Assembly: GCF_900177685.1 (NCBI RefSeq)
Contig: NZ_FXAY01000003.1
Coordinates: 310,001 to 374,000, forward strand
From: Agreia pratensis
GTDB taxonomy: Bacteria; Actinomycetota; Actinomycetes; Actinomycetales; Microbacteriaceae
Reading direction: 5' to 3'
DNA: 64,000 nt
Part shown: piece after piece, positions 1 through 7,715 of the stretch
Layout of the letters: each line of letters begins with the position of its first letter
Position numbering within the stretch: position 1 is the stretch's first letter
Translations under genes and position numbers: made by a program
The notes under the pieces: model-generated
Told to the model about the DNA's origin: nothing
The model's database searches: none
Seen by the model: only the letters and a program-made list of their open reading frames with translations

Positions 1-126
1 AGCGGGATCAGCGGATCGTGGGATGCATCGCGCACGATCGCGCTATCGGACTGCCGCCACTCTCGAAGGCGTACGTGCTCTCCACGCAGCGTGGGGAGAT
101 GCAATGGCACGGCGTTCATACGTTCG
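1..126. other. No gene recognised at window edge
   Basis: I see no convincing coding region, RNA gene or repeat here. The short open frames on the plus strand continue into the antisense of the following gene and have no recognisable homology. The segment is probably intergenic. Confidence 0.4.
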
Positions 127-657
127 TCACGCCCTCAGCAACTCCGGAAGCGATGCCAGCGTCTGCAGCATGCGGTTCTCGGCGTCGATATCGCCCGCGG
201 CAGCGTAAAGCGCTGCTGCCTCTTCGAGCCTCAGCTGCGCCTGCAGCCCGTAGCCGTCTTTGATGGCGTGGCCTGCGAGGAGGGTTGCCGCCCGGGCGCA
301 CCAGAGGCCGTCGCGCTCTTCGTCTGACGAGGTGCGCAGCACCTGCGCGATGGCCTGACCGCCCGATCGATCGGCTTCGTCGAACTCGTCTGTGGCCGTG
401 CTGTAGAGCCGGTCGCGCAGCGATTCAAGCACGGCGTCGAACGGCGTCTCGATGTCGCCCAGCGACGACGTTCGGATGCCTCGGCCCGACACCGTCTCGA
501 GCTGCCACGTGCCTGCCGCGGCCGCGAGCCGCACGGAGTAGGGTGCTGCGACGTCGAACTCGATCGACTCATCACCGACTCGCTGCCAGGCAAGGGGGGC
601 CGCGTTCTCAGCCGCCCAGCGCATCAATTCGGCTACCGCGTGCGCGTCGTTCATCAT
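127..657 (-). CDS. Hypothetical protein, 176 aa
   Basis: I do not recognise a family for this protein. The frame is open further upstream (to 723), but the ATG at 657 follows a good ribosome binding site (GGAG, 6 nt spacing) and gives a 176-residue product. The N-terminal half is a mixed alpha/beta region. The C-terminal third is alanine- and leucine-rich helix (around LRLEEAAALYAAAGDIDAEN) that resembles a TPR-like helical pair, but one pair is too little to assign the fold. No signal peptide or membrane segment is visible. It lies downstream of a methyltransferase gene on the same strand and may be co-transcribed with it. Confidence 0.6.
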   Translation of the reverse strand: MMNDAHAVAELMRWAAENAAPLAWQRVGDESIEFDVAAPYSVRLAAAAGTWQLETVSGRGIRTSSLGDIETPFDAVLESLRDRLYSTATDEFDEADRSGGQAIAQVLRTSSDEERDGLWCARAATLLAGHAIKDGYGLQAQLRLEEAAALYAAAGDIDAENRMLQTLASLPELLRA

Positions 658-732
658 GGTGTTCTCCCGTTGTCCGCCCCCAGCAATCGACGATAGCGAG
701 AGCCCCCGACAGCGGGACGTCACGACACCACC

Positions 733-1374
733 TCACACTGAGACAGCGCGTCTCAACGTGAGCACTGCGTCGGTCATAACGACCGGTTCGCCCGACGGAG
801 ACACGGCGTCGCGGTCGACCATGGCGCTCGTCAGCACGGTCCACTCAGCCACCGGCAGGGCAAGACTCGTCAACACCGCGTCAGGCCCGGGCAGCGGAGG
901 GCCTTCGTGTCGATGCGTCGACCACGGGGGAAAGGCACCGTGTCCGACGATGAGGAGCACTCCGGAGGGAGCCACGGCCGACGCCGCACGCCGCAGAATC
1001 GCCTCTCGCGGAAGCTCTACGGGGGAGTGCAAGAAGTGCGCCGACACGAGATCGAACTCTCCGTCAGGAATCCATGTTGCGAGGTCCGCCTCGACCCACG
1101 AGATCCGCTCGCCCAACCCCGCGTAATCGGCCGCAGCGCGCCCTCGTTCCAACGCCGTAGGCGAGATGTCCACCGCGGTCACCCTCCACCCGCGGGACGC
1201 CAGCCACAACGCGTCACCGCCCTCGCCGCTGCCGAGGTCGAGTGCCCTGCCAGGAGCCAGGTCGACGGCTTCCCGCTCGAGCGCCGCGTTCGCGCGTCCG
1301 CTCCAGGCCCTGTCGGCCTCCCGGTAACGCGATTCCCAGAAAGACGCCGGCGACTGCTGCTCGTGATCGGTCAT
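733..1374 (-). CDS. Class I SAM-dependent methyltransferase
   Basis: This 213-residue protein has a Rossmann-type methyltransferase fold. Motif I is visible as ALDLGSGEGGDALWLA near residues 45-60, followed by the acidic end of strand 2 (VTAVDISPTALERGRA) and motif IV-like FDLVSAHFLHS. The layout resembles small TehB/UbiE-like methyltransferases, but the substrate cannot be predicted. It is transcribed divergently from the Nif3-like gene at 1501. The hexamer CATCGT lies 6 nt before the ATG, so it may be leaderless, although the first base departs from the TAnnnT pattern seen elsewhere in this window. Confidence 0.85.
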   Translation of the reverse strand: MTDHEQQSPASFWESRYREADRAWSGRANAALEREAVDLAPGRALDLGSGEGGDALWLASRGWRVTAVDISPTALERGRAAADYAGLGERISWVEADLATWIPDGEFDLVSAHFLHSPVELPREAILRRAASAVAPSGVLLIVGHGAFPPWSTHRHEGPPLPGPDAVLTSLALPVAEWTVLTSAMVDRDAVSPSGEPVVMTDAVLTLRRAVSV

Positions 1375-1488
1375 GACTCAACGATGGGTCGAGCGCGTCG
1401 CCGGTGCAACTCCCCGTGCTGCTTCGGCAAGACGGATGCCGTGGGTCGCGCCAGGTGCGGGTGCCGGAGTCACACAGGCCCCCGCCGG

Positions 1489-1494
1489 TAGGCT
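1489..1494 (+). promoter_or_regulatory. -10 hexamer TAGGCT, leaderless start of the Nif3-like gene
   Basis: TAGGCT ends 6 nt before the GTG at 1501 and no Shine-Dalgarno sequence is present. Transcription should begin at or next to the start codon. Confidence 0.6.
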
Positions 1495-1500
1495 GGGCGG

Positions 1501-2319
1501 GTGATGCACACGCTCCAGGATTTCGAAGCCGCCGTCGAACGACTCTGGCCTTCGCGCTTCGCCGAAGACTGGGATCGTCCGGGCGTCAGCACCGGAGATG
1601 CGACGCAGTCGGCAATGCGCGTTCACCTCGCCGTCGATGCCGTCGCCGAGACCGTCGATGAGGCGATCGAACTCGGGGCTGACGTGCTGTTCGTTCATCA
1701 CCCCCTTCTGCTCCGCGGAATCACCTCCGTCGCCTCCGACCGCTACAAGGGCGCCCTGCTCACGCGGCTCATTCGCTCGGGCTGTGCCCTGGTCGCAGCC
1801 CACACCAACGCCGACATCGTCGACGATGGAACCTCGTCGGTTCTCGCGAAGCGTCTCGGGCTGATTCAGTCCGAACCGATCGTGGTCGGCGAGCGTTCTG
1901 GTACCGGTATCGGTCGGGTCGGAGACCTTGCCGAGCCGACGACTCTCGGCCGACTGGCACTCGCCCTCGGCGAGATCCTCCCGGCGACGGCCACGGGCAT
2001 CCGGGTGTCAGGCGATTACGACCAGCAGATCGCTCGTGTGGCCCTCTGCGCGGGTGCCGGCGACTCTCTCTTGGCCGACCCCGCGGTCACCTCGGCCGAT
2101 GTGTACATCACGAGCGATCTGCGTCACCATCCCGCATCGGAGTCCAGGCAGCAGTCGATGCTGTCGGCCGGTCCCGCTCTCATCGACGTATCGCACTGGG
2201 CCAGCGAGTGGCTCTGGCTCGACTCCGCCGCCGAAGCGCTCGCCGCCGAATTGCCGGGCGCCGCATTCACGGTGAGCGAGTTGCGAACCGACCCGTGGGA
2301 CTTCGTCGTCACCCAATAA
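1501..2319 (+). CDS. Nif3-like dinuclear metal center hexameric protein (DUF34)
   Basis: The 272-residue product matches the Nif3/DUF34 family, proteins that form hexameric rings with a two-metal site. The metal-binding signature is visible in DVLFVHHPLLLRGI (about residues 62-75) and in the later AAHTNAD motif. Some databases call the family GTP cyclohydrolase I type 2, but its physiological role is unsettled and I would not assign that activity. The start is GTG directly followed by ATG; either could serve. There is no ribosome binding site and a -10-like hexamer sits 6 nt upstream, so a leaderless message is likely. The DUF164 gene follows 56 nt downstream on the same strand, the usual pairing in actinobacteria. 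Confidence 0.9.
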   Translation: MMHTLQDFEAAVERLWPSRFAEDWDRPGVSTGDATQSAMRVHLAVDAVAETVDEAIELGADVLFVHHPLLLRGITSVASDRYKGALLTRLIRSGCALVAAHTNADIVDDGTSSVLAKRLGLIQSEPIVVGERSGTGIGRVGDLAEPTTLGRLALALGEILPATATGIRVSGDYDQQIARVALCAGAGDSLLADPAVTSADVYITSDLRHHPASESRQQSMLSAGPALIDVSHWASEWLWLDSAAEALAAELPGAAFTVSELRTDPWDFVVTQ

Positions 2320-2375
2320 TCTCGTCCGACTCGCCGTCATACGGCATCCACAACGCTCAGCCAAGGAAGGCACCC

Positions 2376-3110
2376 ATGAAGGCACCGATCACCGAGCAGC
2401 GAGCACTTCTCGATCTGCAGGCTGCAGACACGCGACTCGACCAGCTAGCGCACACCGCCAAGACGCTTCCGCAGTCACTCGCACTCGCAGAGCTCGCCAA
2501 AGATGTCGCCCGTTCGCGGGCTCTCTCCGCGTCCATTCGCGGCGAGCTCGAAGACACCAAGGTCGAGATCGGCCGAGTCGAATCCGATATCGAGGTCGTG
2601 GCAGCACGTATCGCACGAGACAGGGAGCGGCTCGCGATCAGCTCGTCGCCGAAAGACATCCAGGGGCTCGAACACGAGTTGGCGTCGCTGCTGAATCGCC
2701 AGTCCGACCTCGAAGACATCGAACTCACCGTCATGGAGCGCCAAGAGGAGATCGACGCGCGTTTTCAGGCCGCGTCCGCACGGCTCGACGAGCTCGTGGT
2801 CACAGAGAAAGAGCTGACCGCCGACCGTGACGACAAGCTCGAACAGATCAACGCCGAAATCGCGCAGGTGACCGAGCGACGAGCCCGCATCGCCTCGGCG
2901 ATCAGCGCCGAGCTCGTCGCGCTGTACGACAAGCAGCGTTCACGATACGGAATCGGTGCGGCCCTGCTGACCCGCGGAGTCTCCGGGGGAAGCCACGTCA
3001 AGCTCCACGAGTCCGATCTCGCTGTCATCCGAGCCGCAGCTCCAGACGATGTCGTTCTCGACCCCGACAGCAACTGCATCCTCGTACGCACGGAGGAGTC
3101 CGGCCTGTGA
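2376..3110 (+). CDS. DUF164/CT398-type coiled-coil protein with degenerate C4 zinc ribbon
   Basis: The 244-residue protein has the layout of the C4-type zinc-ribbon (DUF164) family: a long N-terminal coiled coil (about residues 15-180) and a short C-terminal domain ending in ILVRTEESGL. The ATG at 2376 is chosen because AAGGAAGG lies 5 nt upstream; the frame is open further back but without support. Family members normally carry two CxxC pairs in the last 50 residues. Here the first pair is replaced by RGVSGGSHVKL, and the second by LDPDSNCIL, leaving one cysteine. The domain probably cannot bind zinc. The family's function is unknown. It sits between the Nif3-like gene and rnpB. Confidence 0.85.
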   Translation: MKAPITEQRALLDLQAADTRLDQLAHTAKTLPQSLALAELAKDVARSRALSASIRGELEDTKVEIGRVESDIEVVAARIARDRERLAISSSPKDIQGLEHELASLLNRQSDLEDIELTVMERQEEIDARFQAASARLDELVVTEKELTADRDDKLEQINAEIAQVTERRARIASAISAELVALYDKQRSRYGIGAALLTRGVSGGSHVKLHESDLAVIRAAAPDDVVLDPDSNCILVRTEESGL

Positions 3111-3130
3111 TCCGCCGCGGCGTTCTGCCG

Positions 3131-3136
3131 TAGACT
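3131..3136 (+). promoter_or_regulatory. -10 hexamer of rnpB (TAGACT)
   Basis: TAGACT lies about 8 nt before the predicted 5' end of the RNase P RNA at 3144. No good -35 hexamer is visible; the expected position overlaps the stop codon of the previous gene. Confidence 0.6.
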
Positions 3137-3143
3137 TCCACAC

Positions 3144-3533
3144 GAATGGGTCGGTGAGACGGTCGCGTCAGTCATGCATCTTCGGATGCTCGGCTGCCGA
3201 GGAACGTCCGGGCTCCACAGAGCAGGGCGGTGGGTAACACCCACCCGGGGCAACCCGCGAGACAGTGCCACAGAAAACAGACCGCCGCAGGCGTAAGCCT
3301 TGCGGTAAGGGTGAAACGGTGGTGTAAGAGACCACCAGAGGCCAGGGTGACCTGGTTTGCTTGGTAAACCTCGCCCGGAGCAAGGTCAGACAGGGAACGA
3401 TCGAGACGGCTCGTCGAGTTCCCGGGTAGACCGCTAGAGGGCTGCGGCAACGTAGTCCCGAGATAGATGGCCGTCACGGGTCCGCGGCAACGCGGATCCG
3501 GACAGAACCCGGCGTACGGCCGGCCCATTCACC
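3144..3533 (+). ncRNA. rnpB: RNase P RNA (type A)
   Basis: This is the catalytic RNA of RNase P, which trims the 5' leader from tRNA precursors. The conserved core block GAGGAACGTCCGGGCTCC is present near 3200-3217, and the other conserved blocks follow in order, including the ACAGAAAACAGACCGCC region, GGGTGAAACGGTGG, and the 3' ACAGAACCCGGCGTACGG segment. Helix P1 pairs GAATGGGTCGG at the 5' end with CCGGCCCATTC at 3520-3530, which sets the ends within a few bases. The A-type architecture is normal for actinobacteria. It has its own -10 element and lies between DUF164 and the convergent ppgK. Confidence 0.97.
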
Positions 3534-3568
3534 CTCTCCGCCCAGCGGGCGCAGAACGCCGGGTCGCG

Positions 3569-4387
3569 CTAGAGCGCGGCGGCCGGATGCTCCTGGGGCG
3601 ACTCCTCGGTGCCCGCGACCACGCGGGGCTGGGATGCGAGGGCTGCTGCCCCGAGGATGCCCGCGTTGTTACGCAACACGGCCGGCACGATCTCGGTCGT
3701 CAGGTTGAGTAGCGGCAGGAACTCCTGATAGTTCTTCGAGACGCCGCCGCCCACGATGAAGAGGTCGGGGGAGAGCAGCTTCTCGAGCTCGGAATAGTAC
3801 TTCTGCAGACGTTCGGTCCACTTGGACCAGGACAGGTCCTCACGCTCCTTGGCCGAGTACGCCGCCTTCAGTTCGTAGTCGCCGCCGTCGATCTGCAGGT
3901 GCCCGAGCTCGGCGTTCGGCACGAGCACTCCGTTGTAGATGATCGCCGTGCCGATTCCGGTGCCCAGGGTGGTCATCATGACCAGACCCGACCGGTCTCG
4001 AGCCGCTCCGAATCGCACCTCGGCATAGCCCGCGGCATCCGCGTCGTTGACGAAGAAGATGTCTCGCCCCAGAGCGTCTTCGAAGAGCTTCTCGGCCTCG
4101 AGGCCGATCCATTTCTTCGAGACGTTGGCGGCCGACATCGTGCGTCCGTTCCGCACGACGGCGGGAAAACAGATTCCGATGGGCGCGTCGTCGGGAGCAT
4201 CTGTGAGCTTCTCGAGGATCTTCGTGACGGTGCCGACGATGTCTTTCGGCTTGCCGCCCTCGGGTGTCGAGAGCTTCACCCGGTCGCTCAGCAACTCACC
4301 GGAGTCGAGATCGACGATCGCCCCTTTGATGCCGGTGCCACCGATATCGATGCCGATGGCCACGTTGGATGCGGTTGGGGTGCTCAT
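3569..4387 (-). CDS. ppgK: Polyphosphate glucokinase
   Basis: The protein phosphorylates glucose with inorganic polyphosphate (and usually ATP), feeding cytosolic glucose 6-phosphate. It is a ROK-fold kinase of 272 residues. The N-terminal phosphate-binding loop IGIDIGGTGIKGAIVD is near residues 11-26, the catalytic ND pair is in FFVNDADAAGYAE, the second glycine motif is TTLGTGIGTAII, and LGHLQIDGGDYE is typical of the polyphosphate-using branch rather than of Glk repressors. A GGAG ribosome binding site precedes the ATG at 4387. PpgK near sigA and dut is a conserved actinobacterial neighbourhood. The gene converges with rnpB and is divergent from the small SPOR-type gene. Confidence 0.95.
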   Translation of the reverse strand: MSTPTASNVAIGIDIGGTGIKGAIVDLDSGELLSDRVKLSTPEGGKPKDIVGTVTKILEKLTDAPDDAPIGICFPAVVRNGRTMSAANVSKKWIGLEAEKLFEDALGRDIFFVNDADAAGYAEVRFGAARDRSGLVMMTTLGTGIGTAIIYNGVLVPNAELGHLQIDGGDYELKAAYSAKEREDLSWSKWTERLQKYYSELEKLLSPDLFIVGGGVSKNYQEFLPLLNLTTEIVPAVLRNNAGILGAAALASQPRVVAGTEESPQEHPAAAL

Positions 4388-4554
4388 GGTCGGTCTCCTC
4401 GAACTATCGCCGTCGACGCGTCGGGCGCGCCTGTGCGTTCGGTATCGAGCCTAAGGCAGACGAGGCATCTGCGGCGTTCGCGAGACTGGGCCTAGGATTT
4501 GACGTAGCCGAAGCCTGGACCATCGGAGGTCTGCGCGAGATCCCGGGAGTTGAC

Positions 4555-4743
4555 ATGTCGGAAGACGCCTCGAAGCAGTACTGGTACAACATGAAGACCG
4601 GCAAGGTGGAGCACGGCTACGAATCCTCGGTCGTCGATCGAGTGGGGCCCTTCGCCACAGAGGCGGAAGCATCGCACGCGCTCGAGAAACTCCGCGCCAA
4701 CAGCGCGAAGTGGGCCGAAGAAGAGGCCGACGAGCAGCGCTGA
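4555..4743 (+). CDS. Small SPOR-domain-like protein, 62 aa
   Basis: This short protein (KQYWYNMKTGKVEHG, then RVGPFATEAEASHALEKL) belongs to a family of roughly 60-residue actinobacterial proteins annotated as SPOR-domain-containing. The YxxxTGxVExG start and the VGPFxTxxEAxxAL helix are the conserved parts. The ATG at 4555 is preceded by CGGGAGTTGAC, a reasonable ribosome binding site; the frame is open further upstream without support. No signal peptide is present, so the protein is cytosolic and is unlikely to bind peptidoglycan as classical SPOR domains do. Function is unknown. Confidence 0.75.
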   Translation: MSEDASKQYWYNMKTGKVEHGYESSVVDRVGPFATEAEASHALEKLRANSAKWAEEEADEQR

Positions 4744-4767
4744 ATCAGCGCCGGCTATGGCACCAGA

Positions 4768-5601
4768 TCAGTCGTAGGAATTCTCTGGGCCGGGGTAGCT
4801 GTGGTCCGCGACGTCTGAGCGGAACCGGGTCACGGCATCCGTCAGCACCCCGCGGAGATCGGCGTACTGCTTCACGAATTTCGGAATGCGTCCGGTCGAG
4901 AATCCCGCGAAATCGGTCCATACGAGGAGTTGGCCGTCGACGTGCGGGCCTGCGCCCACTCCGATCGTGGGGATGCGCAGCTTCTCGGTGACGAGTCGTG
5001 CCGCCTCGCTCGGAACCATCTCGAGAACCACAGCGAACGCACCAGCCTCCTCCACGGCGAGAGCGTCGGCCATCAGCTGCTCCAGACCGTCGCCTCGCCC
5101 CTGGATGATGTGGCCGCCAAGTCCGTGCTCGCTCTGCGGCGTGAATCCGATGTGCGCCATCACCGGGATGCCTGCGCCGACGATGCGCCGAATCTGTTCG
5201 ACGCTGCGTACTCCGCCCTCGAGCTTGACGGCGTGAGCATGCGTCTCTTTCATAAAGCGCACCGCGGTGTGCAGGGCCTCGAGCGGGCCGCTCTCATAAG
5301 AGCCGAAGGGCATGTCTGCGACGACGAAGGCCCTCTGCGCTGCCAGGGCAACGGCGCGGGTCAGCGGAATCAACTCGTCGATCGTGACCGGGAGAGTGGT
5401 GTCGTAGCCGAAAACCGTGTTGCCCGCGGAGTCGCCGACGAGAAGAAAATCGATGCCGGCCTCGTCGAAGATTCGGGCAGACAGCTGGTCGTAGCTCGTC
5501 AGCCCGGTGATCGGTGTTCCGGCAGCCTTCGCGTTCTGGAAATGGCGTGTGCGGACGCGCTTCGGAGTGGAAGGGGGTACTGACGGCGGCGTCTCTGACA
5601 T
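4768..5601 (-). CDS. panB: 3-methyl-2-oxobutanoate hydroxymethyltransferase
   Basis: PanB makes ketopantoate from 2-oxoisovalerate and 5,10-methylene-tetrahydrofolate, the first committed step toward pantothenate and coenzyme A. The 277-residue protein has the family layout: an extra N-terminal segment, then the TIM-barrel motif FLLVGDSAGNTVFGYDTTLPV with the metal-binding Asp, AVKLEGG, IPVMAHIGFTPQ, and the catalytic Glu region VVLEMVPSEAARLVTEKL. IPTIGVGAGPHVDGQLLVW near the C terminus is diagnostic. The ATG at 5601 lies 6 nt after TAGACT with no ribosome binding site, so it is probably leaderless. The other pan genes are not adjacent. Confidence 0.96.
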   Translation of the reverse strand: MSETPPSVPPSTPKRVRTRHFQNAKAAGTPITGLTSYDQLSARIFDEAGIDFLLVGDSAGNTVFGYDTTLPVTIDELIPLTRAVALAAQRAFVVADMPFGSYESGPLEALHTAVRFMKETHAHAVKLEGGVRSVEQIRRIVGAGIPVMAHIGFTPQSEHGLGGHIIQGRGDGLEQLMADALAVEEAGAFAVVLEMVPSEAARLVTEKLRIPTIGVGAGPHVDGQLLVWTDFAGFSTGRIPKFVKQYADLRGVLTDAVTRFRSDVADHSYPGPENSYD

Positions 5602-5607
5602 CGTGCC

Positions 5608-5613
5608 AGTCTA
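5608..5613 (-). promoter_or_regulatory. -10 hexamer TAGACT, leaderless start of panB
   Basis: Read on the minus strand, TAGACT ends 6 nt before the panB ATG and there is no Shine-Dalgarno sequence. Confidence 0.6.
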
Positions 5614-5706
5614 TCGACGGAGACGGAAACACCCTGCGGGGCGCAGCCTGTCGAAGCGATCGATCACGGTATCGTTTGGCTGACTCGATAGTGACGGTGA
5701 TGTGTA

Positions 5707-7644
5707 GTGATAAAGACAAGTCGGCTGCGAATGCCGTTCATCGCCCTTGTGGCCGGCCTGGTGCTGGCCCTCAGTGCGCCCAGTGCCGCGACGGCTGCAG
5801 GCAGCGACGGATGCCCGAACCCGTCGAGCGGAGATGCCACGTGCGGCGTTCTCACGGTTCCCGAGAACCGACTGAACCCCGCCAGCCGTACCATCGACAT
5901 CCCTTATGCGGTAATACCTGCGAGTGTGCAGCCGGCCACGGGCACTCCCATGGTCGTTATGGCCCCCGGTCTCGGACAGTCTGCCGCCGCTGTCGGCCAG
6001 CACCTGTCTCGTGACCTCGGTTTCGGCACCCACAGAGATGTCGTCGTGCTCGAGCAGCGCGGCGGGACGGCCTCAACTCCGAATCTGAACTGTCCCGGAG
6101 CCACGAACGCATGGATCGATTCCTTCACGTCGACCGATGACACCGTCGAGGCCGAGGGAACCGCTGTCGGAATCGCGCTCTCAGACTGCCTGGCGGATTT
6201 CATCGAGGCCGGCGGAGACCCGAATGGTTACACGATCGCCCAGACCGCGGCCGACGTGGTCGACCTGCGGAACAAGCTTCAGATTCCGACCTGGACCCTC
6301 TTCGGGTCTGACTGGTCCTCGAAGGTGATGACTGCTGTCGCCGGGCTCGACGCCGCCGGAAGCGACGCCGTACTCCTCGATTCGTACAGCCCGGCTGCCG
6401 CCGATATCAAGGGCGAGGCGTATGCCGGGCTCAAGACGTCGCTCGCCGAACTCTCCGCCCGATCCGGCGTCGAAGGAACCGACTACGCAGCAACGGTCGC
6501 CCAACTCGCATCCAACCTCGATGACGATCCCTTCAAAGGCCCCGTCACCAACCCTTTCACCGGCAATCAACGTTTTGTCGAGCTCGAGGGCAACGACTTC
6601 GTGAGCCTCGTTCAGCAACTGCTGACCGATCCTGCTGTCGCCAGCACGCTTCCGCTGCTGTTCGATCGCCTCGAAGCCGGAGACACCGGGGCGTTGGCCC
6701 CCTTTGTGGCGCTCGGCGCCGATGCGGTGGGGACAACGAACTGGGGGCAGTACCTCACTTCGACCTGCCTCGATCAGAAGGCCAACTGGTCGGCCGATCC
6801 TGCGGCGCCCGCGGCAGCGACGCCCGCCGAGGGTGAAGAACCGGTCGTGCCCGTCGAGCCACCCCTGCTCGTCACCTATTCGCTCACCGATGCCGTGTGC
6901 GCGCAGGCTGGTATCACCGCGGCCAGCACCGAACTGAGGGTGCCTCCGACGTTCACTCAGCCCACCTTGATCCTTGCCGGATCGAACGACCCGATCTCGC
7001 CCGCGGCGACAGCACAGGCTGCCGCGGGATCGATTGCGGGAAGTCAGTTCGTCACGTTCACCGGTGCGGGCCACGAGGTGCTCGGCACGAGCGCCTGCGC
7101 AGCACAGACGGCTGTCGCCTGGCTCGACAAGCCCGGCGAAGATGTCTCGTCTGTCTGCGACCACGATGACGCGACGACTCCGTTCGTCACGGCGTCGTCT
7201 ATTCATGAGACGTCCCGAGCCGCGTCGGTCGTTCGCGCCGTAGACGAGGTGAACTGGTTCGAACTGTTGATCCCGATCATCTTCTTCGGATTCTGCGCTC
7301 TCTGGTTCGTCGGCTGGGTCATCACCCTCATCGTGCGCGGCATCCAGCGTGAGCGGCTCGGTCTGCTCATCGCATCCGGAATCTCGCCCGTCTCGGGCCT
7401 CGTCTTCGGTGCGATTCTGGCGCTCGGCATGGCCTCGGCGACGGCTGAGCAACCCGCGCTCGCCCTAGTAGGAGTTCCCTCGTACTTCCCCTACCTCGGG
7501 ATTCTGCTCGCCGTCGGACTCTTCGCACTGATCGTCGTCTGGAAGCTCGGCAGCAGAGGTGCGGCCCTCCTCGCCTCGACCGGTGTCATCGTCTGGCTCG
7601 GCATGCTGGCCTGGTTCGCGTGGATCGTCCTCGTTCCCAGCTGA
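5707..7644 (+). CDS. Secreted/membrane alpha/beta-hydrolase with Asp in the nucleophile position
   Basis: The 645-residue protein begins with a signal peptide (residues about 8-31, ending SAATAA). It continues with an alpha/beta-hydrolase domain of the TAP/prolyl-aminopeptidase-like (S33-related) class and ends with four hydrophobic segments (first near 517-540, the rest to about 640). In this class the nucleophile elbow is usually GxSYG. Here it reads LFGSDWSSK, putting Asp at 202 where Ser is expected. The other triad members look intact: Asp428 in AGSNDPIS and His456 in GAGHEV. A DW nucleophile elbow is known from epoxide hydrolases and haloalkane dehalogenases, so an altered activity is possible, as is loss of catalysis. 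The GTG start is weakly supported; ATG at 5731 is an alternative. Confidence 0.75.
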   Translation: MIKTSRLRMPFIALVAGLVLALSAPSAATAAGSDGCPNPSSGDATCGVLTVPENRLNPASRTIDIPYAVIPASVQPATGTPMVVMAPGLGQSAAAVGQHLSRDLGFGTHRDVVVLEQRGGTASTPNLNCPGATNAWIDSFTSTDDTVEAEGTAVGIALSDCLADFIEAGGDPNGYTIAQTAADVVDLRNKLQIPTWTLFGSDWSSKVMTAVAGLDAAGSDAVLLDSYSPAAADIKGEAYAGLKTSLAELSARSGVEGTDYAATVAQLASNLDDDPFKGPVTNPFTGNQRFVELEGNDFVSLVQQLLTDPAVASTLPLLFDRLEAGDTGALAPFVALGADAVGTTNWGQYLTSTCLDQKANWSADPAAPAAATPAEGEEPVVPVEPPLLVTYSLTDAVCAQAGITAASTELRVPPTFTQPTLILAGSNDPISPAATAQAAAGSIAGSQFVTFTGAGHEVLGTSACAAQTAVAWLDKPGEDVSSVCDHDDATTPFVTASSIHETSRAASVVRAVDEVNWFELLIPIIFFGFCALWFVGWVITLIVRGIQRERLGLLIASGISPVSGLVFGAILALGMASATAEQPALALVGVPSYFPYLGILLAVGLFALIVVWKLGSRGAALLASTGVIVWLGMLAWFAWIVLVPS

Positions 7645-7667
7645 CCCGTCAGATCGAGGGCGTGCAC

Positions 7668-7673
7668 TAACCT
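7668..7673 (+). promoter_or_regulatory. Candidate -10 hexamer of glnA2 (TAACCT)
   Basis: TAACCT lies 42 nt before the glnA2 ATG in the 71-nt gap after the hydrolase gene. No four-element GlnR box is visible upstream of it, unlike glnA1 and amt. Confidence 0.35.
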
Positions 7674-7715
7674 GTAACTGGTTGAAAGACCCCGTTCGAA
7701 AGAGAGTCCCCATAG

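Noticed and set aside
7668-7695. A GlnR box before glnA2 (GTAAC then GAAAG)
   Set aside because: The spacing is 5 nt rather than 6 and further elements are missing.
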